A stretch of DNA of 19,151 nt, taken from assembly GCA_903930515.1 (NCBI GenBank), contig CAIYYW010000262.1:1-19151 (forward strand), written 5' to 3'. Each line of letters begins with the position of its first letter. Position 1 is the first letter of the stretch. The stretch comes from an uncultured delta proteobacterium. Its GTDB lineage: Bacteria > RBG-13-61-14 > DRUE01. The notes under the pieces are model-generated. The model saw only the letters and a program-made list of their open reading frames with translations, was not told the DNA's origin and made no database searches. Positions 1 through 5,310 of the stretch are shown here, one piece after another. The position numbers and the translations under genes were made by a program.

Positions 1-179
1 GGTGCCGGGGGCTCCGGTCTGTGTGCTGGCGCTGTTGAGGCCCATGCCGGCTCGCTGTCCTACATCCAAACCCGCGCTCTAGATCGCACTGAAGATTGCT
101 GAGAGCCGATGCTGAATCTAATGACTGGCAAATGCCAGGTTCTCGCGTGTAATTGTTTCTGTGAGCTTCAAAGTTGAAA

Positions 180-226
180 TCCGCCTTCGCCGACAGATTG
201 TCCGAGCAAGCAGAGGCTACGGCGGA
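180..226. repeat. Imperfect inverted repeat, REP-like
   Basis: The left arm TCCGCCTTCGCC (180-191) matches the reverse complement of the right arm (215-226) at 10 of 12 positions. About 23 bases lie between the arms. The right-arm sequence GGCTACGGCGGA is similar in style to the module near 4905-4932 (CTTCGTAGCCTTGGCG), so both may belong to one loose class of dispersed intergenic repeat. It has no T-run and is not an obvious terminator. Confidence 0.4.
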
Positions 227-301
227 CAAATCCGATCACACGGATTGGATGGGTCGCTCCCGACTTTAGTCGGAAGAGAACATTGTTGTAAAAGAACGAT
301 T

Positions 302-337
302 GGGGAGCGAAGCACCGCTTCGCCCGTACGGGTCCCC
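302..337. repeat. Three-way-junction inverted repeat
   Basis: Three sets of complementary arms nest here. An outer 5-bp stem pairs GGGGA (302-306) with TCCCC (333-337). Inside it a perfect 7-bp stem GCGAAGC (307-313) pairs with GCTTCGC (317-323) over a 3-base loop, and a second arm is the self-complementary CCGTACGG (324-331). Only base 332 is unpaired. No T-run follows. It is probably a dispersed intergenic structural repeat; its function is unknown. Confidence 0.5.
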
Positions 338-668
338 CTATATATACGAAATTTGTTACCTTCTAATAATCTCCCAACTATTTGATTTTACAGGCCAATC
401 CCCAGTTTTCCCCAATCCCAACTGTTCAGCCACACTATACGATATTTTCAAAAAAATGCTTTTGCCTTTAATTTCAGAGGGTTAGAAAATGCAAAAATCG
501 GTGAATATTCTGCGACCCTTGCCCTGTTCTGCGTAGCTTTAGCGGGGCAGAATGACCGATTCTGACATTGAAATTTTGAATCTCCCCGAATAGTCCCATC
601 ATCCTAAAAATATGGGAGAAAATCGGTAAATCTGTAAGAAACCATCCGAAGGAAAAGGGGAGGGGAAG

Positions 669-962
669 ATGAGCAAAAAAATCAAACGAATTTTAATACT
701 GATCGCCGCCCTGCCGGTAGCCGCCTTTTTTGAATGGTCGGCTTACGAGGTGGGATGGACAGTGGCGCACATAGAGACGGACTACTGGAAATGCCCGGAG
801 CAATGCCGACTCAAGGGGTTTCCGCCTGGGATAAATAAGAAGGCGGACGAGGAGCGGGAATGGGATTTCAAGGCTTACTTGAAGGCAGTGATTGAAGAGA
901 TGGATAAACGCGAAGCCAACGACCCCTGCTTCGGGGTGGAGCTGGTAAAAAAGGATGAATAA
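669..962 (+). CDS. Small membrane-anchored hypothetical protein
   Basis: This 97-residue protein is preceded by a purine-rich Shine-Dalgarno site (GGGGAGGGGAAG, directly before the ATG), which is the main reason to accept it as a gene. Residues 1-6 are basic (MSKKIK), and residues 7-21 are hydrophobic, giving an N-terminal membrane anchor or signal peptide. The rest is hydrophilic and charged, with a short CPEQC motif near residues 42-46 and one more cysteine near residue 87. I do not recognise the family. The protein probably sits at the cytoplasmic membrane with its C-terminal part outside. It stands alone among repeats, and no neighbour suggests a function. Three cysteines leave a disulfide or metal site possible, but this is speculation. 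Confidence 0.6.
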   Translation: MSKKIKRILILIAALPVAAFFEWSAYEVGWTVAHIETDYWKCPEQCRLKGFPPGINKKADEEREWDFKAYLKAVIEEMDKREANDPCFGVELVKKDE

Positions 963-1393
963 TGAACACGGGCCAGCCTGCAAAAATCCAGTTGGCGGAA
1001 AGGACCAAAAGCTGACCTAAAATTTGAACCCTCGGGCTTCGCGGTGCAGACATTCTTGGGCTTCGTGCTACGGACATTCTTCGCGGTGCGGACACTCTTG
1101 TCCGCACACAAACCGCTCCGATTTGACACCCTTTTCAAATTCCGCCATAATTTCTTCCAGCAGTTAATTTATCAAGCAGCAAATTCAAACCCCCTAAATG
1201 GGGGAGGAGAGGGAAATAAGGGGAAAAGGAGGAGATTGAATTTTATGCAGGCTATTGGCGCAAAAATTACGGGAATTGTCTAATGTTGGGGTTTGCCCCC
1301 TAGGGGCGTAAGTTAGCTTTAAAGCAACAACTTGTTTGGGATGGTTTTTATGGTTAAAAAACCTCGGATGGCTCAGGATAAAAAGACTCAGAG
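963..1393. other. Repeat-bearing spacer before the restriction-modification pair
   Basis: No gene is supported here apart from a dubious 26-codon frame at its end. The spacer holds a cluster of degenerate copies of a roughly 20-24 base unit (1037-1107), a purine-rich stretch AAATGGGGGAGGAGAGGG (1196-1213) of a kind often seen as dispersed intergenic sequence, and a short perfect hairpin GCCCC/GGGGC (1295-1307). I could not find a strong promoter for the downstream methyltransferase. Confidence 0.45.
1037..1107. repeat. Degenerate tandem repeat ending in a perfect hairpin
   Basis: Three diverged copies of a unit of the form CTTCGCGGTGCGGACATTCTT follow one another, starting near 1037, 1061 and 1080. 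The last copy runs into its own complement: GTGCGGAC (1086-1093) and GTCCGCAC (1100-1107) form a perfect 8-bp stem with a 6-base loop. Translated on the minus strand the units give repetitive peptides such as RTAKNVRSTKPKNV. That explains the apparent open frames there and argues against a real gene. Confidence 0.55.
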
Positions 1394-2359
1394 ATGGCAG
1401 AAGAAAAAACAAACGGCTTAAAACGTTGCGCCTCGCCCATCCATCTGGATGAGCGCGATGCGCCTGATAAAACTGATATGTCATACATCAAAAGAAACAG
1501 GAAAAGGCTCATTGTCTTTGGCTGGTACGGAGGCAAATTCTCGCATCTTGACTGGCTGTTGCCGCTTCTGCCCGAATGCCATCACTATTGCGAGCCATTT
1601 GCCGGGTCTGCCGCTGTCCTCCTTAACCGCAAGCCCTCGCCGGTGGAGACATACAACGATATTGATGGTGAAGTTGTCAATTTCTTCCGCGTGATCCGGG
1701 ATAATAAAGAAGAATTGATCCGGGCAATTTCACTTACGCCATTTTCCCGAGAGGAATATTTGATTGCAATTCACGGACCGTCCGAGAATATAAGCGATGT
1801 GGAAAGAGCGCGGCGTTTTTATATTAAAGCCAGGCAGACCCGCACAGGGCTTGCTCAAACTGCTTCACTTGGCAGATGGGCCAATTGCAAGGACACTAGT
1901 CGGGGCGGGATGTCCGGTGTTGTGTCGCGTTGGCTCGGCGGTGTCGACGCTTTATTCAATATTGCAGAGCGTATTATACGAGTGCAAATAGAAAATCGCC
2001 CGGCAATTGATGTAATAAAACTTTACGATAGCCCGGGAACGCTATTTTATTGCGACCCACCGTATTTACACGCCACACGCGGAGACAGCAAGGCTTACGG
2101 TTTTGAAATGGATGAAAGCCAGCATAAAGAATTCGCTAATGTGGTGAATGAATGCCGGGGCTTGGTAGCGGTTTCCGGTTATGAACACCCGTTGATGGAT
2201 GAGCTTTTCAAACCCAAACGCTGGCATAAGATTCCGGGCGAATTAAGAACCATCCATTCAACCAAGGGTAAGAGACAGGAGACATTGTGGACAAATTACA
2301 TGCCGGCATCCATAAAACGAGGGGGATTGTTTGATGGCGAAAAATCAAAAATCTCCTGA
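1394..2359 (+). CDS. D12-class DNA adenine N6-methyltransferase
   Basis: This is a modification enzyme that transfers a methyl group from S-adenosylmethionine to adenine N6, of the D12 (Dam-like) class. The 321-residue protein shows the family's motifs in order: FGWYGGK (42-48), the cofactor-binding EPFAGSAAV (67-75), NDID (88-91), the catalytic CDPPYL (220-225) and ETLWTNY (296-302). The length is ordinary for the class. The region between about 105 and 210 should hold target recognition; the site cannot be read from sequence. The start is uncertain: no good Shine-Dalgarno site precedes 1394, and an internal ATG at residue 29 begins just before the conserved part. The 3' end overlaps the start of a probable endonuclease gene, which makes the two a type II restriction-modification pair and the target probably the same as that enzyme's. 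The gene is more AT-rich than the glycan operon downstream, consistent with acquisition by transfer. Confidence 0.9.
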   Translation: MAEEKTNGLKRCASPIHLDERDAPDKTDMSYIKRNRKRLIVFGWYGGKFSHLDWLLPLLPECHHYCEPFAGSAAVLLNRKPSPVETYNDIDGEVVNFFRVIRDNKEELIRAISLTPFSREEYLIAIHGPSENISDVERARRFYIKARQTRTGLAQTASLGRWANCKDTSRGGMSGVVSRWLGGVDALFNIAERIIRVQIENRPAIDVIKLYDSPGTLFYCDPPYLHATRGDSKAYGFEMDESQHKEFANVVNECRGLVAVSGYEHPLMDELFKPKRWHKIPGELRTIHSTKGKRQETLWTNYMPASIKRGGLFDGEKSKIS

Positions 2360-3467
2360 AGAGATTCTTCAAAATATTTATAAAAGCGCATCTAAAGAAT
2401 TAGGCAAATCATTTGTCGCAGACAATAAAATTCGTAAACTTGCAGAATATGTATGTCTTTGCCCTAGCAATAGGGCTGGTGTGCGTCTGCTAATGGCATG
2501 CCTGCTGGGAAAAATCCACCTAAAAAATGTTGACCCGCGAAAGCCATACACCGAAATTGGAACCAAGGATTGTTTTTCAGGACGAACCTACGATGAGCAT
2601 TACCTTACACTGTTTATAAACCGGAATCGGCTCCCCTGCAACCCGACCACCGCTTTCCTTACGCCAACGCTGAGAAACATTGACCATCCTCTTACCAAAG
2701 ACCGGGAACTTGTCGGAAGGCCCCGCGAACTCTATGCCGCTTCTCTGCAACTGTTGGATGATGTAGCAAAAGGGAAAATTTCAGCGGATTTGCTTCTTGC
2801 TGAAACAATAAGGTTGCTCCTCAAGATGCGAAATGAAAAGCTTTCGCGCATGGATTCGCTGCTTGAGAGTTTAAAGAGAACCGAAGGCTCATTACCTTTA
2901 TCATCGGAAGCGATTATTAATTTGATCAGCCAGCATCTTGCCTGTAAGAATTCCAGCAGGCTTCCTGTCCTTACGGTGGCCGCTGCTTACCAGGCCGCGG
3001 GGGAGCGGCTAGTCGAAAGAGCGAGGCCGCTCAAATCCCACAATGCTGCGGACTTGCAAACCGGAGCATTGGGAGACGTGGAAATATGTCTGGTAGGCGA
3101 TGATGACGTTGTGGCGGCCTACGAGATGAAAATGAAACGGGTTACGATTGACGACATTGACGCGGCAGTGGTCAAAATAGTAGGAGCAAAACCACAGGTA
3201 AATAGTTACTTATTTGTCACAACTGAAGATATTGACGAGGCGGTTGCGGAATATGCTGCCAGTTTTTACGAAAAAACTGGGGGCACTGAAATAGCCATCC
3301 TTGATTGCATAGGCTTTCTTCGCCATTTCCTCCATCTCTTTCATCGCTTAAGGACCGAATATCTTAATGCTTATCAAAAACTTGTTCTTGAGGAACCTGA
3401 TTCTGCGGTTAGTCAAAATCTTAAAGAAGCTTTCCTCGCATTGAGACAGTCTGCTGAAAGCGAATAA
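2334..3467 (+). CDS. Type II restriction endonuclease, probably SacI family
   Basis: This 377-residue protein most likely cleaves the DNA site that the adjacent methyltransferase protects. The stretch LPVLTVAAAYQAAGERL, followed by SHNAADLQTGALGDVEI and YEMKMKRVT, is what I remember of the SacI-type endonuclease family (target GAGCTC). In this segment an aspartate (residue 248), a glutamate (264) and a lysine (266, in EMK) are placed like a PD-(D/E)XK nuclease centre. The N-terminal half is alpha-helical and unassigned. The ATG at 2334 follows a GAGGGGG site (2319-2325); a TTG codon lies immediately upstream at 2331. The reading frame overlaps the methyltransferase by 26 bases, so translation is probably coupled. 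Base composition is AT-rich like the methyltransferase. The endonuclease role is fairly secure from context; the SacI assignment rests on memory and needs a profile search. Confidence 0.65.
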   Translation: MAKNQKSPEEILQNIYKSASKELGKSFVADNKIRKLAEYVCLCPSNRAGVRLLMACLLGKIHLKNVDPRKPYTEIGTKDCFSGRTYDEHYLTLFINRNRLPCNPTTAFLTPTLRNIDHPLTKDRELVGRPRELYAASLQLLDDVAKGKISADLLLAETIRLLLKMRNEKLSRMDSLLESLKRTEGSLPLSSEAIINLISQHLACKNSSRLPVLTVAAAYQAAGERLVERARPLKSHNAADLQTGALGDVEICLVGDDDVVAAYEMKMKRVTIDDIDAAVVKIVGAKPQVNSYLFVTTEDIDEAVAEYAASFYEKTGGTEIAILDCIGFLRHFLHLFHRLRTEYLNAYQKLVLEEPDSAVSQNLKEAFLALRQSAESE

Positions 3468-3589
3468 TAATATGAGGCTTTGCCAAAAGTGAACTGTCCT
3501 GAACAGCACTTGAGTTGACAGTATCTCCCTTGATCCCCATATCAGAATATCAGGTCCCGCTCTTGGATAGGACAGGGAATCGGAAAAGT

Positions 3590-3655
3590 CAGCATCCAGC
3601 ATCCGGGGCCTAACTCCGAACCCCTAACCCAGAATTCCTTTGCGCCTTTGCGGTT
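3590..3655. repeat. Composite dispersed repeat, copy 1
   Basis: This copy consists of CAGCATCC units, then CCGGGGCCTAACTCCGAAC (3603-3621), then AATTCCTTTGCG with CCTTTGCGG. The same succession occurs at 4793-4870 on the same strand, with the 19-base core identical. The two copies lie about 1.2 kb apart on either side of hicBA. Confidence 0.6.
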
Positions 3656-3752
3656 AGATCAGGTTTACGAGTTCCCGAATTCCGAACCGCGAATTCCTTT
3701 GCGTCCTTTGCGCCTTTGCGGTGAGATCAGGTTTCCGAGTTCCCGAATTCCG
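3632..3752. repeat. Two direct repeats of 53 and 62 bases
   Basis: Copy one (3632-3684) and copy two (3691-3752) both run from GAATTCCTTTGCG to GAGTTCCCGAATTCCG, with starts 59 bases apart. Copy two contains one extra internal 9-base unit (TCCTTTGCG), and they differ by a few substitutions. The unit is itself built of CTTTGCG steps, so expansion by slippage is likely. Confidence 0.7.
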
Positions 3753-3760
3753 TTGTGATC

Positions 3761-3825
3761 GTGGTGTCGTCGTGTTTAAAAAGAATTTCAATTGAAAGAT
3801 TTAAACACTACGGCACGACGGCCAC
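3761..3825. repeat. Long imperfect inverted repeat with central palindrome
   Basis: Successive arms pair symmetrically: GTGG (3761-3764) with CCAC (3822-3825), GTCGT (3766-3770) with ACGAC (3815-3819), and GTGTTTAAA (3772-3780) with TTTAAACAC (3800-3808). At the centre is a perfect 12-base palindrome TTTCAATTGAAA (3786-3797). It could extrude as a cruciform. It has no terminator T-run and lies far from any start codon. Confidence 0.55.
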
Positions 3826-4045
3826 TACGCCGGAAGGGAATGCCGAGGATCGGAGGGGTCAAACCTCGACATTAGACATTCGCGGGTCATTTTGATCATT
3901 CCAGGACCGGCTCAGCGCTTTGCGCTGAATTTCAGATCTCAAAAATCCGTGTCATCGGTGTCCTCGGTGGATCAAATTGAATTCCGGGCCTGCGGTGAGC
4001 TTGTCGAACCGTCCCGGGTCCTTGGCGAGGCCGGGTTAGATCGGA

Positions 4046-4276
4046 TCAAAGCAAATCGCGGAACTCGTCGGGTTCCAGCCCCAGGTCCTTGATGATTCCC
4101 AGGAGGGTCTTGGGCTTGATGATTTTGCCGGGATGGATCGGGACCACGATCCTGCGGTGATCCGATTTGCGGTAATAAACGGCGTGACTGCCGGACTGGC
4201 GGTCGAATTCGAACCCCAGTTTTTGCGCGACTTTGATCAGGTCTTTGGCTTTGATCCGGGGCAGGCGGGTGCTCAC
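4046..4276 (-). CDS. hicA: HicA-family mRNA interferase toxin
   Basis: This 76-residue toxin of the HicA family is a small double-stranded-RNA-binding-fold ribonuclease that cuts mRNA when not bound by HicB. It starts with the typical STRLPRIKAKDLIKV and has the catalytic-histidine motif GSH (29-31, histidine 31), followed by VPIHPGKIIKPKTLLGIIKD (45-64), a stretch conserved in the family. The length is normal. The start codon is GTG (4276-4274), overlapping the stop of hicB as GTGA, so the toxin is translationally coupled behind its antitoxin. That order, with a weaker start for the toxin, suits a functional module. No frameshift or stop is visible, so the toxin looks intact. Confidence 0.9.
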   Translation of the reverse strand: MSTRLPRIKAKDLIKVAQKLGFEFDRQSGSHAVYYRKSDHRRIVVPIHPGKIIKPKTLLGIIKDLGLEPDEFRDLL

Positions 4277-4497
4277 ACGACCACCCTCAAGGGTTTGATG
4301 GTGAGGTCTTCCTGCGGGATCGGATCGTGATGAGCTTTCAGGCTTTCCAGATAAAGCTTGATCGCGTCCTTGATGTTCTCCAGGGTTTCATCGTAACTGT
4401 CGCCTTGGGTGTGACAGCCGGGCAGGGCCGGGCAGAAGGCGTGATAGCCGCCATCCGCTTCCCGCTCCAAAATAATGGTGTAATTATATTGTTTCAT
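4273..4497 (-). CDS. hicB: HicB-family antitoxin, short form
   Basis: This is the antitoxin that binds and blocks HicA. The 74-residue protein has the partial RNase-H fold of HicB: YNYTIILEREADGGYHAFCP (residues 4-23), then LPGCHTQGDSYDETLENIKD (25-44) and an amphipathic helix ending in LESLKAH. It stops there, with no C-terminal helix-turn-helix or ribbon-helix-helix domain. DNA binding, if any, must therefore come from the complex or another protein. The ATG at 4497 is chosen because GAGGAGAAATATT precedes it; an upstream in-frame extension to 4626 has no family similarity. hicB is first in the operon, as is usual for hicBA pairs of this type, and overlaps hicA by 4 bases. Confidence 0.9.
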   Translation of the reverse strand: MKQYNYTIILEREADGGYHAFCPALPGCHTQGDSYDETLENIKDAIKLYLESLKAHHDPIPQEDLTIKPLRVVV

Positions 4498-4529
4498 AAT
4501 ATTTCTCCTCGGTTCCGCTCTCCTGGTTA

Positions 4530-4558
4530 ATTTTAGCAGGGATCGAGAGCCTTTGCAA
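4530..4558 (-). promoter_or_regulatory. Probable sigma-70 promoter of hicBA
   Basis: On the minus strand TTGCAA (4558-4553) and TAAAAT (4535-4530) are separated by 17 bases. The -10 box matches the consensus at 5 of 6 positions and the -35 at 4 of 6. Transcription would start near 4523, about 25 bases before the hicB ATG. The leader contains a partial direct repeat (ACCAGGAGAGCGGA and ACCGAGGAGAAAT) that might serve as an operator, but this is a guess. Confidence 0.5.
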
Positions 4559-4792
4559 GGAAAAGCCCACAAGGCTCTATTGGGCGAGAAGGGACTTATC
4601 CCCTGACCCGCATCGGCGACCTGCACCCAAGGGTCCAGACCCTTGACCCCTATCTCCGTTCATCTGCGGATGCTTACTTTTTGCGGGCGTCGGTTTCGCG
4701 GCGGATGGCCTGGATGGAATCGCGCAGCGGGAATAATTCAGGGGGTCAGACCTTTAATTAAAAGGTAACGATTAGCACAAGGAAAGAAGCCA

Positions 4793-4876
4793 ACAGCCAT
4801 CATCCAGTAGCCGGGGCCTAACTCCGAACTCCGAACCCTCAATTCCTTTGCGTCCTTTGCGCCTTTGCGGTGAATA
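4793..4876. repeat. Composite dispersed repeat, copy 2
   Basis: The second copy of the module at 3590-3655. It shares the identical 19-base core CCGGGGCCTAACTCCGAAC (4811-4829), followed by CCGAACCCTC, AATTCCTTTGCGTCCTTTGC and CCTTTGCGG. Read on the minus strand it gives peptides such as SPQRRKGRKG, so frames running through it are not genes. Confidence 0.6.
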
Positions 4877-4962
4877 ATAAATTAAATTCTCCGCGGCCTC
4901 CCTGTCCTTCGTAGCCTTGGCGTAGGAGGATGCGATCTTTGCGGTGGAATCATTCCTGAACA

Positions 4963-5222
4963 TCAGCTCAACTCTCCTCCCACAATAATTTCCGGAATCC
5001 GGAGGGTGGGCTGGGCGTCGGCGACCGGGGCGCCCCGGTCGTTTCGGTAGTCGTAGAATTCCCAGAGTCCTTGGCGCCGGATCATCCGCGCGGTGCGTCT
5101 GGTGGGTTCGCGCGGCTCTTCTTGAAAACCGTAATTGAGCAGGGCCTCCATCGGCAGGTAATCCATATTGATCCAGGGGCAAGCCGGTGCCAGGTCCTCC
5201 TGGAAAACTCGCGCCCTGCCCC
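4963..5222 (-). pseudogene. C-terminal remnant of a glycosidase-like gene
   Basis: About 85 codons on the minus strand, up to a TGA at 4965-4963, look like the C-terminal end of an (alpha/alpha)6-barrel glycosidase of the GH63/trehalase/debranching type. The evidence is the succession PWINMDYLPMEALLNYGF, GLWEFYDYRNDRGAP and LRIPEIIVGG, which resembles the WIN...YGF...G.YE.YD pattern of those enzymes. No similarity continues upstream: beyond 5222 lies the putative promoter and then the glycosyltransferase gene on the other strand. The N-terminal four fifths of the enzyme, including its catalytic acid region, are absent. I read it as a decayed fragment; the family name is tentative. Confidence 0.45.
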
Positions 5223-5227
5223 GCCTT

Positions 5228-5255
5228 TTGTCTCTTTCGGATAGTGCTCTATACT
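5228..5255 (+). promoter_or_regulatory. Candidate promoter of the glycan operon
   Basis: TTGTCT (5228-5233) and TATACT (5250-5255) are separated by 16 bases. The -10 matches 5 of 6 consensus positions and the -35 matches 4 of 6. Transcription would begin near 5262, about 50 bases ahead of the first ATG of the eight-gene operon. It is the best candidate in the gap; no operator is evident. Confidence 0.45.
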
Positions 5256-5310
5256 GGAAAGAGGTTGAAAACAAGGAACTTTTGAAGAAAAAAGGGTTTC
5301 CTAAAATCAG

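Larger units (their letters stand above)
1..668. other. Non-coding leader region with hairpins
   Basis: I see no convincing gene here. Short open frames overlap on both strands, lack Shine-Dalgarno sites and resemble no family I recognise. The first 100 bases have an open plus frame ending near 102 (closing residues TRALDRTEDC), which could be the tail of a gene that began before the window, but there is nothing to identify it. The stretch contains an imperfect inverted repeat (180-226), a three-way-junction-like structure (302-337) and a looser pair of arms (527-532 with 547-552). The segment from about 355 to 500 is AT-rich and looks like ordinary spacer. Confidence 0.5.
3468..4045. other. 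Repeat-rich intergenic region
   Basis: I see no gene in this stretch. It is a mosaic of short modules: a composite repeat (3590-3655), two direct copies of a 53-62 base unit (3632-3684 and 3691-3752), a long imperfect inverted repeat (3761-3825), a perfect hairpin TCAGCGC/GCGCTGA (3912-3928), a module GTGTCATCGGTGTCCTCGGTG (about 3950-3969) and a module GGTGAGCTTGTCGAACCG (3994-4011). From memory, several of these resemble short sequences scattered between genes in many environmental bacterial genomes. Open frames crossing them are translated repeats. Confidence 0.55.
4498..4962. other. Spacer between hicB and the glycosidase remnant
   Basis: Besides the hicBA promoter, this stretch holds dispersed modules: ATCTCCGTTCATCTGCGG (4651-4668), AATTCAGGGGGTCAGACC (4735-4752), the second copy of the composite repeat (4793-4870) and a module TCCTTCGTAGCCTTGGCGTA (4904-4923). 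On the minus strand 4733-4676 would read LRDSIQAIRRETDARKK before a stop. It looks like the end of a degraded gene because another in-frame stop lies close upstream, but I cannot name it. No intact gene is seen. Confidence 0.45.

Noticed and set aside
1-102. Tail of a gene or transposase at the window edge
   Set aside because: An open frame exists but only about 33 codons are visible and nothing in them identifies a family.
868-1138. Two minus-strand frames with RSTKPKNV-like repeats
   Set aside because: The repetitive peptide is explained by the tandem DNA repeat at 1037-1107.
1044-1283. Plus-strand frame of 79 codons before the methyltransferase
   Set aside because: It starts inside the tandem hairpin repeat, has no ribosome binding site and no family resemblance.
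3632-3752. CRISPR array
   Set aside because: The two direct copies are adjacent with no unique spacers between them, and no cas gene is present.
3990-4011. tRNA T-arm-like string (reverse complement GGTTCGACAAGCTCACC)
   Set aside because: No cloverleaf can be drawn around it; it matches a dispersed intergenic module.
3892-4092. Plus-strand frame containing ACGELVEPSR
   Set aside because: This peptide is the translation of a dispersed repeat module (GGTGAGCTTGTCGAACC), and the frame has no Shine-Dalgarno site.
4772-5182. Minus-strand frame of 136 codons
   Set aside because: It overlaps the glycosidase remnant in another frame and then reads through dispersed repeats (SYAKATKD, SPQRRKGRKG), which are translated repeats.
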